Shown: positions 1-7,955, counted from the stretch's first letter. The stretch: 26,566 bases of DNA from UBA9676 sp036005525 (GCA_036005525.1 DASYQM010000409.1:1-26566), one strand, 5' to 3'. Translations and numbers: made by a program. The notes: a model not told the origin generated them from the sequence alone.

Positions 1-382
1 GCCCGTGGTTGCCGTCCGTCGCCGTCACCAATTCGACGGGGTGGTCGGCCGCCGCCCGGCGCAGCGCGGCGACCGTGAGGCCGGCGGCAGCGCCACCGGC
101 CTCCGCAGGCGCGGACGATGTGGCCAGGACCTGCGCGACCCCCCACGAGGCTCCCAGCACCTTGAACGCCGGCAGGCCCAGGCGCGTCGATTCGTCCTTC
201 ACGAATACCCTGCCCACACCCAGCTCCCGGGCCAGGGCCGGGAGCTCGGTCAGCTTCGTGGGCCGGTAGCCCGGCAGGCCCGCGTGAAACGCCGACGCGG
301 CCGGGTCGGGCGGCGCGCATTCCCACTGCCGCGCCGCGGGCCGGCTGTACCAGGACCGGGGCCCGGCTGCTGCAGTTGCCAT
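1..382 (-). CDS. Diaminopropionate ammonia-lyase-like PLP enzyme, 5' part only
   Basis: Only the first 127 codons are present; the reading frame runs off base 1 of the window. The family (YgeX/DpaL, fold-type II PLP enzymes) splits 2,3-diaminopropionate into pyruvate and ammonia in the cytoplasm. Seen in the sequence: an LPGYRPT stretch at residues 36-42, a VKDESTRLGL motif at 61-70, and AFKVLG at 72-77, whose Lys74 is the likely Schiff-base lysine. TATDGNHG at 120-127 is the glycine/asparagine loop that holds the PLP phosphate region. The start is the ATG at 382-380, since no other in-frame start fits; the ribosome site (GGTGGG) is weak. It lies 144 bp downstream of the GH65 gene on the same strand, and that gap shows no clear terminator. 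Related threonine-dehydratase-like enzymes share the loop, so the exact substrate is inferred from the KDES-FKVLG-TDGNHG combination. Confidence 0.8.
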   Translation of the reverse strand, partial: MATAAAGPRSWYSRPAARQWECAPPDPAASAFHAGLPGYRPTKLTELPALARELGVGRVFVKDESTRLGLPAFKVLGASWGVAQVLATSSAPAEAGGAAAGLTVAALRRAAADHPVELVTATDGNHG

Positions 383-526
383 CCCACCAGCATTGCGCAA
401 GCCCTGTCCCGCCTGCCGGGGGCATGCGGGAGCCCGGATGACTGGCTCGCCGCGACGGCCGGTCTCGCCCCGTCTTCTGGCCGTCGCGTTCTTCCGCTGG
501 CGGGGCCGATCCGGTCTCGGTCCCGG

Positions 527-2878
527 CTACCGCTGTTCCAGGCGCGCCGCCGGTTCCCGTCCCGGCGGCTGGGTGGGTCGCGGACGGGGCGATATGGCGG
601 AGATCGGGCGGTCCTGCGGCTTCCCGGGGGCGAGCTTCACCGGTTCGCCATGGTGGGCGATCTCCAGCGGGTCCCCGTCCTCCAGGAGGTAGCGGGCCGA
701 GGTGTGGTTGACCTCCACCCGCAGGCGCTGCCCGCGGATAAGAAGGCTGAACGCAAGCCTGGTGAGCCCCTCGGGGAGGCGCGGCGAGAAGCTGAACGCG
801 CCCTCCCGGTGGCGCAGGCCCGCGAAGCCGCCGACCACCGCGACCCACGCGCCGGCCAGCGAGGCGATGTGCACGCCGTCGCGCGTGTTGTGCTCGAGGT
901 CGTGCAGGTCCATGAGGGCGGCCTCACCGAGGTAGTCGAACGCCAGCCCCAGGTGCCCGACCTCGGCCGCCATGACCGCCTGGGTGCAGGCGGATAGCGA
1001 CGAGTCCCGCACTGTGAGCTGCTCGTAGTAGTCGAAGTTCCGTGCTTTCTGCTCGGCCGTGAACGAATCCGGCCGCAGTTGCATGGCCAGCACCAGGTCG
1101 GCCTGCTTGACGACCTGCTTGCGGTACAGGTCAAGGTAGGGGTAGTGGAGCAGCAGCGGATAATTTTCCGGGGGGGTATGGGCGAAGTCCCACATCTGGT
1201 GCCGCGTGAACCCCTCGGCCTGCTGGTGCACGCCGAGTGCGACGTCATAGGGGATGTGCATGTGCTCGGCGGCGTCACGCCAGCTAGCCGATTCCTCCAG
1301 GTCGATGCCGAGTTCGCGGGCACGGTCGGGATACCGCTTCGCCGTTTCCGCGGCCGCCAGCAGGTTATGCCGGGCCAGCAGGTTCGTGTAGACGTTGTCG
1401 TCGGCGAGGGCGCTGTACTCGTCCGGGCCGGTGACGCCGTCGATGTGGAACCGGCCCTGGGCATCATGGTGGCCCAGGGAGCGCCAGAGCCGTGCGGTCT
1501 GCGTCAGCAGGTCCATCCCTACTCCGCGGGCGAACGCCTCGTCGTCGGTCGCGTCGAGGTAGCGGACCACCGCATCGGCGATGTCCGCATTGATGTGGAA
1601 GGCGGCGGTGCCGGCCGGCCAGTAACCCGAGGCCTCCTTGCCGTTGATCGTCCGCCACGGGAAGGCGGCACCCCGGTAGCCGAGCTGGGCGGCCCGCTCC
1701 ACGGCCGCCGACAGGGTGCTGTGCCGCCATTGCAGCGCGCTGGCGGCCGCGTCGGGAGCCGTCAGCGTGAGCACCGGCAGGACGAAGGTTTCGGTATCCC
1801 AGAACGTGTGCCCGTCGTACCCGGGCCCGGTCAGGCCCTTGGCCGGGATCGGGCGGTTCTCGCCGCGGGCGCCGGCCTGCAGCACGTGGAACAGCCCGAA
1901 CCGCACCGCCTGCTGGACCTCGGCGTCCCCGTCGATCTCCACGTCGGCGCGGTGCCAGAAGTCGTCGAGGAACCCGCGCTGCTCGGCGAGCAGCCCATCC
2001 CAGCCCGTCTGCTTGGCCCCGCTCAGCGCCGCCCATACCTGATCCCGGACCGCGGGCAGCGACCGGCTGCCCGACCAGCCGTACGCGACGAGCTTGGTCA
2101 GCCGCAGCCGCTGCCCCGGCTTCAGCACCGCGGTCGCCGTGACGACGCCGCCGTCGGGAAACGCCCGGGACTCGACATGCACATTGGGCCCGTCCACCAG
2201 GTGATCCATTGCCGCGCCGATGCGCAGCTTGCTTTGGCTCGTCCGGTGCACGAGAATCACGGCCGTCCCCTGGGCGTCCTGATCCTCCTGCTCAAGCGGG
2301 TGCTCGAGCACGGCCCCGAGACGGGGATCTCCGCCCAGGGATGGCAGTTGCTCGTTCGCGAGAAGCTCGGACTGCAGCGCGATCCGCATGGGACTCTCCA
2401 GCGGCTCCACCTCGTAGCGGATCGCGGCGATCGCCCGCTGGGTGAACGACACCAGCCGGGTCGACGAGACCCGGACCGCTCCTCCGGCCGGAGACACCCA
2501 TTCGGCCTGGCGGCTGAGCGCACCCGCCCGGAAATCCAGGCTGCGCTCGTGGGAACGGAGCTCACCATAGCGGACGTCGAAGGGCTCATCGTCGACGAAC
2601 AGCCTGATCAGCTTGCCGTTGGTGACGTTGATGATGGTCTGCCCGGACTCCGGCAGGCCGTACGACGCCTCGGCATAAGGCAGCGGCCGCACTTCATAGA
2701 ACCCATTGAGATAGGTCCCCGGCAGGGCGTGGGGCTCGCCCTCGTCCAGGTTCGCCCGCCAGCCAAGGTGGCCGTTCGACAGGGCGAACACCGACTCCGT
2801 CTGGGCCATCATGTCCAGGTCCAGCTGGGTCTCCCGCAGGCACCAGGGCTCCACGGTGAACGTCTTGGTCTTAATCAT
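527..2878 (-). CDS. Glycoside hydrolase family 65 protein (disaccharide phosphorylase-like)
   Basis: 783 residues. GH65 enzymes are mostly inverting phosphorylases that cut maltose, trehalose, kojibiose or nigerose with phosphate to give beta-glucose-1-phosphate. The N-terminal beta-sandwich covers about residues 10-270, with SNGHLGWRAN at 34-43. The (alpha/alpha)6 barrel follows, with YDGHTFWDTE at 354-363 and GVTGPDEY at 481-488; Glu487 is the expected general acid. Near the C-terminus, DGVHIASLAG supplies the His/Ser residues typical of phosphate binding in phosphorylases rather than hydrolases. The ATG overlaps the TGA of the upstream HAD gene by 4 bp (ATGA), so translation is probably coupled. 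The length and the HAD partner match the Mycobacterium tuberculosis Rv3401/Rv3400 pair. The product sugar phosphate would feed the HAD mutase. Which disaccharide is used cannot be read from the sequence. Confidence 0.9.
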   Translation of the reverse strand: MIKTKTFTVEPWCLRETQLDLDMMAQTESVFALSNGHLGWRANLDEGEPHALPGTYLNGFYEVRPLPYAEASYGLPESGQTIINVTNGKLIRLFVDDEPFDVRYGELRSHERSLDFRAGALSRQAEWVSPAGGAVRVSSTRLVSFTQRAIAAIRYEVEPLESPMRIALQSELLANEQLPSLGGDPRLGAVLEHPLEQEDQDAQGTAVILVHRTSQSKLRIGAAMDHLVDGPNVHVESRAFPDGGVVTATAVLKPGQRLRLTKLVAYGWSGSRSLPAVRDQVWAALSGAKQTGWDGLLAEQRGFLDDFWHRADVEIDGDAEVQQAVRFGLFHVLQAGARGENRPIPAKGLTGPGYDGHTFWDTETFVLPVLTLTAPDAAASALQWRHSTLSAAVERAAQLGYRGAAFPWRTINGKEASGYWPAGTAAFHINADIADAVVRYLDATDDEAFARGVGMDLLTQTARLWRSLGHHDAQGRFHIDGVTGPDEYSALADDNVYTNLLARHNLLAAAETAKRYPDRARELGIDLEESASWRDAAEHMHIPYDVALGVHQQAEGFTRHQMWDFAHTPPENYPLLLHYPYLDLYRKQVVKQADLVLAMQLRPDSFTAEQKARNFDYYEQLTVRDSSLSACTQAVMAAEVGHLGLAFDYLGEAALMDLHDLEHNTRDGVHIASLAGAWVAVVGGFAGLRHREGAFSFSPRLPEGLTRLAFSLLIRGQRLRVEVNHTSARYLLEDGDPLEIAHHGEPVKLAPGKPQDRPISAISPRPRPTQPPGREPAARLEQR

Positions 2879-3618
2879 GAGTGGTCCATCAGTTCAGCGA
2901 GATCGGTCACGACGATGTCCGCGCCGTGCTTCTTCAGGGCATCCGCCTGCCCGGTGCGATCAACCCCGACGACAAAAAGGAACCTGCCGGCCCGGCCCGC
3001 TTCCACGCCGGCCAGCGCGTCCTCGAAGACCGCGGCCGCCTGCGGTCCCAGCCCGAGGGCTCGCGCCGCCGCCAGGAAGGTGTCCGGAGCCGGCTTTCCC
3101 CGAAGGTGCTCACGCCCGGCCCAGACGCCGTCGATCCGCGCCTCGAACAGATCCTCGATGCCCGCGGCGATGAGCACGTCACGGCAGTTGGCGCTGGACG
3201 ACACGACGGCGCGGCGCAGGCCCGCGTCCCGGGCCGCCCGGACGTAGCGGACCGAGCCCTCGTACGCCTCCACGCCGTCCTCGCGTATCCGCCGCAGCAC
3301 GATCTCGTTCTTGCGGGTGCCGAGGCCGTGGACCGTTTCCGCGCTGGGCGGGTCGTCCTCGCTGCCTTCCGGCAGCTCGATCCTCCGGGAAGCCAGGAAC
3401 GAGCGGGTGCCGTCGGCGCGGGGTTTTCCGTCCACGTACTCGTCGTAGTCCCGGCCGGGGTCGAACGGCACGAAGGGCTCGCCCGTCCGCCGGGACCGCT
3501 CCCGCAGGTAAGCGTCGAACATCTCCTTCCAGGCAGCGTTGTGCACCACCGCTGTCTTGGTGAGGACGCCGTCCAGGTCGAACAGGCACGCGCGGGTGCC
3601 ATCGGGGAGGCCAAGCAC
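2875..3618 (-). CDS. HAD-superfamily beta-phosphoglucomutase-like protein
   Basis: 247 residues, Rv3400-like. It would convert beta-glucose-1-phosphate from the GH65 partner to glucose-6-phosphate. All four HAD motifs are visible: motif I FDLDGVL at 13-19 (Asp14 nucleophile, Asp16 acid/base), motif II VVSSSAN, motif III lysine in RGKPAPDTF, and motif IV FEDALAGVEA. A long helical cap containing FDAYLRERSRRTG and YDEYVDGKPR is inserted after motif I, as in beta-phosphoglucomutases. The start is the GTG at 3618; no Shine-Dalgarno is obvious and the next in-frame start would remove motif I. It lies 32 bp downstream of the epoxide hydrolase stop, so all three genes may share a transcript. Other HAD phosphatases look similar, but the 4-bp overlap with a GH65 gene favours the mutase role. 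Confidence 0.88.
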   Translation of the reverse strand: MLGLPDGTRACLFDLDGVLTKTAVVHNAAWKEMFDAYLRERSRRTGEPFVPFDPGRDYDEYVDGKPRADGTRSFLASRRIELPEGSEDDPPSAETVHGLGTRKNEIVLRRIREDGVEAYEGSVRYVRAARDAGLRRAVVSSSANCRDVLIAAGIEDLFEARIDGVWAGREHLRGKPAPDTFLAAARALGLGPQAAAVFEDALAGVEAGRAGRFLFVVGVDRTGQADALKKHGADIVVTDLAELMDHS

Positions 3619-3650
3619 GCATCAAGCGTACGGGTAGATGATCAGCAGGA

Positions 3651-4829
3651 CTATGCCGTCGCCGCCAGGGATGCGAAGAAGGCGCGAATGTCCTGCACGA
3701 GCAGGCCCGGCGTCTCCAGCGCGGCGAAGTGGCCGCCGGTGTCGAAGTCGCTCCAGTGCACGATGTTGTTGACACCCTCCGCGTAGCGCCGGATGGCGAT
3801 GTCTTCGGCGAAGACGGCCACGCCGGTCGGCACCCCGGAGGGGGTCGGCCAGTCGCCCGAGTGCATGCTCTCGTAGTAGATAGTGTTGGCCGCGGAGCCG
3901 GCCGTCCGTGTGAACCAGTACACGCTGACGTCGGCGAGGATGTCGTCTCGCGGGATCGCGTCCTCGGGCAGCGCGTGGGCGGAGTTGGTCCACTCCTTGA
4001 ACTTCTCGACGATCCATGCCAGCTGCCCGGCCGGGGAGTCGGTCAGCGCGTAGGACAGCGTCTGTGGGCGGGTGGACTGGATCTGGAAGTAGCCGTTGCC
4101 CTCGGCCAGGAAGTCCTGCAGCCGCTGCACCCGTTGCTTCTCGACTTCGGTGAAGGTCGCCTGGTCCTGCTCGGGGATGTCCCCGAACGGGATGAAGCCC
4201 ATGGTGGCCGCGTTGACGTGGACGCCGATAACGTGCTCGGGGTCGACCCGGCCGAGGTCGGGCGCGACAAAGGCGCCGTAGTCGCCGCCCTGGGCGCCGT
4301 AGCGCTCGTAGCCGAGCCGGCGCATCAGTTCGGCGAGCGCGGCCGCGATCCGCCGACTGGTCCATCCGGGCTCGGTGATGGGGCCGGAGAACCCGATCCC
4401 CGGCAACGAAGGGATGACCAGGTCGAACGCCGGGGCCGAGGCGTCGCCGTGCGCGCGCGGGTCGGTGAGCGGCCCGATGACGTTCAGGAACTCCACGACC
4501 GACCCCGGCCAGCCGTGGAGCAGGAGCAGCGGCGTGGCGTCGGGCTCCGGCGACCTCACGTGCAGGAAGTGGATCTTCTGGCCGTCGATCTGGGTGAGGT
4601 ACTGCGGCCAGGAGTTCAGGCGCGCCTCCTGGGCACGCCAGTCGAAGCCGCCGCGCCAGTACTCGGCAAGCTCGCGCAGGTAGCTGACCGGCACCCCGCG
4701 CTTCCACGCCGGCCCGGGCAGGCTGGACGGCCACCGGGTCCTGGCGAGGCGGTCGGCCAGGTCGTCGAGGTCCGCCTGCGGGATGTCGATCCGGAATTCC
4801 TCGATCTTGTTCGCGGTCGGGTTCGTCAT
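3651..4829 (-). CDS. Epoxide hydrolase (EHN domain plus alpha/beta hydrolase)
   Basis: 392 residues from the ATG at 4829. That ATG has a GGAGG ribosome site 8 bases upstream (4842-4838), whereas the longer in-frame GTG at 4847 has none. The N-terminal EHN segment (about 8-90) carries the helix and RTRWP pattern of microsomal-type epoxide hydrolases. LLHGWPG at about 103-109 forms the oxyanion hole, and GAQGGDYGAF presents the nucleophile Asp183. The catalytic His367 sits in TGGHFAALETP, so the key residues look intact. The family adds water to epoxides to give diols, a cytosolic detoxifying or catabolic step. A TetR gene is divergent from it, and two palindromes occupy the shared promoter, so TetR repression relieved by a small ligand is likely. 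The true substrate is unknown. Confidence 0.92.
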   Translation of the reverse strand: MTNPTANKIEEFRIDIPQADLDDLADRLARTRWPSSLPGPAWKRGVPVSYLRELAEYWRGGFDWRAQEARLNSWPQYLTQIDGQKIHFLHVRSPEPDATPLLLLHGWPGSVVEFLNVIGPLTDPRAHGDASAPAFDLVIPSLPGIGFSGPITEPGWTSRRIAAALAELMRRLGYERYGAQGGDYGAFVAPDLGRVDPEHVIGVHVNAATMGFIPFGDIPEQDQATFTEVEKQRVQRLQDFLAEGNGYFQIQSTRPQTLSYALTDSPAGQLAWIVEKFKEWTNSAHALPEDAIPRDDILADVSVYWFTRTAGSAANTIYYESMHSGDWPTPSGVPTGVAVFAEDIAIRRYAEGVNNIVHWSDFDTGGHFAALETPGLLVQDIRAFFASLAATA

Positions 4830-4857
4830 TGCCAAGTCCTCCGCCACTCACTAATCT

Positions 4858-4875
4858 GAACGGACTGTTCTGTTC
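4858..4875. promoter_or_regulatory. Candidate TetR operator 1
   Basis: An 18-bp palindrome of the form GAAC-N-GA-N4-TC-N-GTTC lies between the divergent epoxide hydrolase and TetR genes. It is 28 bp upstream of the epoxide hydrolase start. A second copy with the same pattern lies at 4891-4908, 33 bp centre to centre, about three helical turns. TetR-family dimers usually bind palindromes of this size in their own promoter. Binding is inferred. Confidence 0.65.
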
Positions 4876-4890
4876 AGTTCAACAGTATCA

Positions 4891-4908
4891 GAACAGAATG
4901 ATCCGTTC
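4891..4908. promoter_or_regulatory. Candidate TetR operator 2
   Basis: Second palindrome of the same form as that at 4858-4875, with identical fixed half-sites and different spacer bases. It ends 21 bp before the TetR ATG, so occupancy would repress the regulator itself. Read as an inverted pair, the two sites share 16 of 20 positions (4858-4877 against the complement of 4889-4908). Confidence 0.65.
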
Positions 4909-4929
4909 AAGACGAGATGGGGGGAGTTC

Positions 4930-5604
4930 ATGGCAGACGGCGCGGCCCCGCTCCGTGGACGCCAGGCTCAGGCGGCGCACAACGACGAGCTCATCCTGCG
5001 GGCGGCCCGGGACGTGTTCCTCGCCGACCCCAACGCCCCGATCTCCGCGGTGGCCGAGCGGGCCAGGGTCGGCATCGGTGCCCTCTACCACCGGTACGCG
5101 GGCAAGGAGGACCTGCTGCGCACGCTGTGCCGGAAGGGCCAGGAGATCTACCTAACGGAGATCCGGCGTGCCCTGGCCTCCGACGCCGAGCCCTGGGAGG
5201 CCTTCACCGGCTTCCTGCGCCGCATCGTGGCCGCGAACACCCATGGGCTGACCGTCCGGCTCGCCGGGACGTTCATCCCCAGCGCCGAGCAGCTGGCCCT
5301 GGCCGAGCAGATGCAGGCGCTCGGCATCGAGCTGTTCGAGCGGGTCCGTGCCACCGGCCTGCTGAGAGACGACGTCACCTACCTCGACGTCGAGTTCCTG
5401 CTTGAGTTCCTGGCCGGCGTCAAGCTGGGCGATGCCGCGCGCACCGCCGAGTTGCGGCAGCGCCACCTGGCGGTCGTCATCGACGGATTGCGCTCCGGCC
5501 AGCGCACACCACTGCCCGGCCAGCCCCCCACCTGGCAGGAGCAGACCGCGCGCTGGATCGCGCACCGGCCGGCGGGCACCGGCCAGGCCCGCGCCGAACG
5601 CTAG
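4930..5604 (+). CDS. TetR-family transcriptional regulator
   Basis: 224 residues. The N-terminal TetR DNA-binding domain covers about residues 16-62: a helix with ILRAARDVFLAD, then ISAVAERARVGIGALYHRYAGK, the usual helix-turn-helix ending in the Tyr-His-Arg-Tyr element, followed by KEDLLRTLC. The rest is a helical ligand-binding and dimerisation domain with no recognisable ligand signature. The ATG follows a purine-rich GGGGGGAG site. It is divergent from the epoxide hydrolase, with two palindromes in the 100-bp shared region, so it probably represses both. An epoxide or its parent alkene or aromatic is a reasonable but unproven ligand. The C-terminal tail (last 30 residues) is rich in Pro, Arg and Gln and probably disordered. 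Confidence 0.93.
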   Translation: MADGAAPLRGRQAQAAHNDELILRAARDVFLADPNAPISAVAERARVGIGALYHRYAGKEDLLRTLCRKGQEIYLTEIRRALASDAEPWEAFTGFLRRIVAANTHGLTVRLAGTFIPSAEQLALAEQMQALGIELFERVRATGLLRDDVTYLDVEFLLEFLAGVKLGDAARTAELRQRHLAVVIDGLRSGQRTPLPGQPPTWQEQTARWIAHRPAGTGQARAER

Positions 5605-5757
5605 GTGAGCGCCGGGGTCCGTACCCACCGGCCGGCGCCGCCGGGTCCGCGCTGACCGCCCGGCGCCCGCCGTGCCTGCGGCGCGGCCCGGCGAGCATGG
5701 CGGACCTCGCGCTGGGCTCCCGCGGCGGGGCGGCGGGCGCGGTGCGGCCGGGAGATA

Positions 5758-6651
5758 ATGCGAAGGTGGACGGTCATGGTGCTCCCTGACCTGGCTGGCA
5801 GCGTCCGCAGCCGCATCGGTGCGGCCATCTTCGAGCGGGTAGCCGGGCCGGAGGGTCCGGCGCGCCGCCAGGTGATCAATACGGCCGGGGGCGAGCGGTG
5901 GTTCGCGGAAGGCAGCGCGATCCGCCGGGTGCACGGGGATTCGTCGATGTTCATCGGCGGGCTCACGGCGCTGCTGCTGCAGTCACTGCATCCCCTGGCC
6001 ATGGCGGCGGTGGCAGGGCATTCGGGTTACCGCGGTGACCCGTGGGGGCGGCTTCAGCGGACCAGCTACTTCCTTGCCGTCACGACGTTCGGCCGGGCCG
6101 GCGACGCCGAGGCAGCGGTCGGGCGGGTCCGCGCGATCCACCAGCGGGTCACCGGGATCGCGCCCGACGGGCGGCCGTACACGGCGTCCGACCCGCACCT
6201 GCTGACCTGGGTTCACATCGCCGAGGCCGACAGCTTCCTGCGCGCGCACACCCGGTTCGGCGCCGAGCCGCTGGACCAGGCCGGACGCGACGGCTACGTC
6301 GCCGACCTCGCCCGGATCGGCGCCAGCCTCGGCGTGCCCGATCCGCCGCGCACCGAAGCCGGGCTCGCCGCCCGGATCGCCACGTACCGGGCCGAGCTGG
6401 CCGGAACCACCCAGGCCCGCGAAGCTGCCCGGTTCCTGCTGCTCAGCCCGCCGCTTCCCGTCATTGCCCGGGCGCCCTATGGCGTGCTGGCCGCGGCGGC
6501 GGTGTCGCTCCTGCCCGGCTGGGCGCGCCGGCCGCTGTACCTGCCCCGCCTGCCGGTCACCGAGGCCGCCGTGGTGCGCCCGGCCGGCCACGCCCTTGTG
6601 CAGGCCATTCGCTGGGCGATTAGCGCACCGCCCCCGGCCAAGGCCACCTGA
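5758..6651 (+). CDS. MpaB-like oxygenase family protein (DUF2236)
   Basis: 297 residues. The DUF2236/MpaB family includes latex-clearing-type and mycophenolate-pathway oxygenases; many are predicted haem or metal proteins, but most actinobacterial members are uncharacterised. Family hallmarks are visible: RVHGDSSMFIGG at about 57-68, LLQSLHPLAMAAVAGHSGYRGDPWGRLQRT (about 73-102), DPHLLTWVHIAEADSFL, and a hydrophobic C-terminal part with a possible membrane-associated helix (APYGVLAAAAVSLLPGW). The ATG at 5758 has GGGAG five bases upstream; the internal ATG at 5776 lacks a comparable site. It follows the TetR gene by 153 bp on the same strand and converges with the GNAT gene, with a hairpin between. 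Substrate unknown. Confidence 0.85.
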   Translation: MRRWTVMVLPDLAGSVRSRIGAAIFERVAGPEGPARRQVINTAGGERWFAEGSAIRRVHGDSSMFIGGLTALLLQSLHPLAMAAVAGHSGYRGDPWGRLQRTSYFLAVTTFGRAGDAEAAVGRVRAIHQRVTGIAPDGRPYTASDPHLLTWVHIAEADSFLRAHTRFGAEPLDQAGRDGYVADLARIGASLGVPDPPRTEAGLAARIATYRAELAGTTQAREAARFLLLSPPLPVIARAPYGVLAAAAVSLLPGWARRPLYLPRLPVTEAAVVRPAGHALVQAIRWAISAPPPAKAT

Positions 6652-6692
6652 TCCGCCCGGCGGAACGGCCGCCTCCGCGGGCGGAGCGGATC
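6650..6692. terminator. Candidate bidirectional hairpin terminator
   Basis: Nested GC-rich inverted repeats fill the gap between the convergent MpaB-like and GNAT genes. The outer arms GATCCGC (6650-6656) and GCGGATC (6686-6692) are perfect, and an inner GGCGG/CCGCC stem (6659-6663 with 6669-6673) closes a five-base loop. There is no T-run, as is common for terminators in high-GC actinomycetes. Confidence 0.5.
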
Positions 6693-6696
6693 GGGG

Positions 6697-7242
6697 CTAC
6701 GGGATCCCCGGGCGCCGCTCGGGCGCCGCGGCCGCTGAGCGGACCCAGCGGACCTCGCCGTCGTGGACCTCCGCCGTGGGCACCAGTCCCGCGGCGCGGG
6801 CAACCCGCTCCGAGGCGACGTGGCGGGGATGGATGTGGGCCACGACGGTCCAGCCGGCCTCATGCAGCCGGCCTACCAGGCTGCGCGCCGCTTCCTTGGC
6901 ATAGCCGCGGCCCTGCGCGGCATGCGCGACCACCCAGGCGACCTCGGCCGGCCCATCGGCTGGACCGCCCGCGGGCAGCGTCGCCTGAACGGTCCCCACC
7001 GCCGAGCCGGTGCCGCGCACTCGCAGCACCCAGTTGCCCCACAGCTGGTCACCGCCGGGCGAGTGGCGCACCGCCAGCCGCGCGTAGCGGTCCGCCAGGG
7101 CCGCCGCGCTCGCGGGCGCGCCGCCGGTGAACTCATGCAGCCGGGTGTCGTCGAGCAGCGGTGCCAGTTCGGCGGCGTGCGCCACCGTCAGCGGCTCCAG
7201 ATCGAGCCGTTCGGTCCGCCAGCCCCCGTCGAAGTCGATCAC
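6697..7242 (-). CDS. GNAT-family N-acetyltransferase
   Basis: 181 residues, RimJ/RimL-like GNAT (Acetyltransf_3 type). The N-terminal TERLDLEPLTVAHAAEL is the usual start of this group. The acetyl-CoA pyrophosphate loop is QGRGYAKEA at about 112-120, preceded by the VAWVV strand. The ERVARAAGLVPTAE segment is the C-terminal helix and strand. It would transfer an acetyl group from acetyl-CoA to an amine or protein N-terminus; the acceptor is unknown. The GTG start at 7242 lies 15 bp after the DUF1330 stop, so the two are very likely co-transcribed. No strong ribosome site precedes it, so translation may depend on the upstream gene. Confidence 0.88.
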   Translation of the reverse strand: MIDFDGGWRTERLDLEPLTVAHAAELAPLLDDTRLHEFTGGAPASAAALADRYARLAVRHSPGGDQLWGNWVLRVRGTGSAVGTVQATLPAGGPADGPAEVAWVVAHAAQGRGYAKEAARSLVGRLHEAGWTVVAHIHPRHVASERVARAAGLVPTAEVHDGEVRWVRSAAAAPERRPGIP

Positions 7243-7257
7243 ACGCCAGCCACGGTG

Positions 7258-7548
7258 CTATGCGGTTCCCTCGACCAGCACGAGTTTGCCGGTCGAGGCA
7301 CGGTGGCGCATCGCCAGCGGCGCGGCGTACTCCTGCGACCCGTACCAGCGCCTGGCGTGTTCGGCGCTGGGGAACTCGAGCACGACCACGCGCCGCGGCC
7401 GCCAGTCGCCCTCGAGCGTCTCGAACGCGCCGCCGCGGACGAGGAACCGTCCCCCGTACGACCGGAGCGTATCCGGGACCAGCGCCGAGTACTCCCGGTA
7501 CGCGTCCTGGTCGTGGATGTCGATATCGGCGATCACGTACGCGGTCAT
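7258..7548 (-). CDS. DUF1330 family protein
   Basis: 96 residues. DUF1330 proteins adopt a small dimeric ferredoxin-like alpha/beta fold; their function is unknown. Typical features are the start AYVIADIDIHDQDAYREYSALVP, the middle GGRFLVRGG, then RRVVVLEFPSAEHARRWYGSQEYAAPLAMR, which is the family signature, and a short C-terminal strand. The ATG at 7548 has a good GAGGAGA ribosome site. The open frame of the broken LLM gene upstream ends in an ATGA that overlaps this start by 4 bp, so the gene may originally have been coupled to that oxidoreductase. Confidence 0.9.
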   Translation of the reverse strand: MTAYVIADIDIHDQDAYREYSALVPDTLRSYGGRFLVRGGAFETLEGDWRPRRVVVLEFPSAEHARRWYGSQEYAAPLAMRHRASTGKLVLVEGTA

Positions 7549-7955
7549 CTGCTTCTCCTCTGCGGATCAGGCCGGCCAGCGCAAGCGTACGCCGCAGCGC
7601 GTCGTGGCGAGGGAATCGTCAGGCCCGTGCCAGCAGCCGCCTCACGGCGGCCGCGATGGCGCAGCGGCAGCGGGTACACGCCGGTGTAGATCGGCAGCGT
7701 GGGATGAAGCGCCGCCAGCGCGGTCGCCTGCACGAGCCCGTCGAACCCCATGCCGGTGAAGAAACTCACATGATCGCCGCATCAGATATGGTCGATGCCC
7801 GCTTCGGCGGCCTGCGCCAGGAACGCCCCCGCGGCTCCTGGGCCCTGCCCGAGCAGGTCGAACGGCGGCAGCACGCCCACGCGCGGCGGTCCAAGCACCG
7901 GCTGTCCCGCTGCCGCCGGGGCCGTGGCCGGGCCGGTCACTGTCGTGCTGTTCAT
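7545..7955 (-). pseudogene. Broken LLM-class flavin-dependent oxidoreductase
   Basis: The reading frame starts at the ATG at 7955, which overlaps the stop of the MddA-like gene (ATGA). It encodes GPPRVGVLPPFDLL and AAEAGIDHI, then hits an in-frame TGA at 7784-7782 (codon 58). Beyond it, the same frame continues as CGDHVSFFTGMGFDGLVQA and ALHPTLPIYTGVYPLPLRH, which is clearly the N-terminal third of a luciferase-like (F420- or FMN-dependent) monooxygenase. Homology then stops abruptly near 7655. In a shifted frame AAVRRLLARA and a stop at 7621-7619 look like a genuine protein C-terminus. This suggests a nonsense mutation plus a large internal deletion: about 100 of the usual 280-350 residues remain. 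The remnant frame ends at 7545, overlapping the DUF1330 start. A working enzyme is very unlikely. Confidence 0.8.

Noticed and set aside
1079..3247. 722-residue plus-strand open frame
   Set aside because: Antisense to the GH65 and HAD genes, with no recognisable motifs. Long antisense frames are common in high-GC DNA.
3622..4851. Second minus-strand frame of 409 residues over the epoxide hydrolase
   Set aside because: Shadow frame, very rich in Arg and Pro; the other frame carries the EHN and hydrolase motifs.
7782..7784. TGA read as selenocysteine in the LLM frame
   Set aside because: The frame is also truncated and shifted downstream, LLM enzymes are not known selenoproteins, and no clear SECIS-like hairpin was seen. 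A nonsense mutation is simpler.
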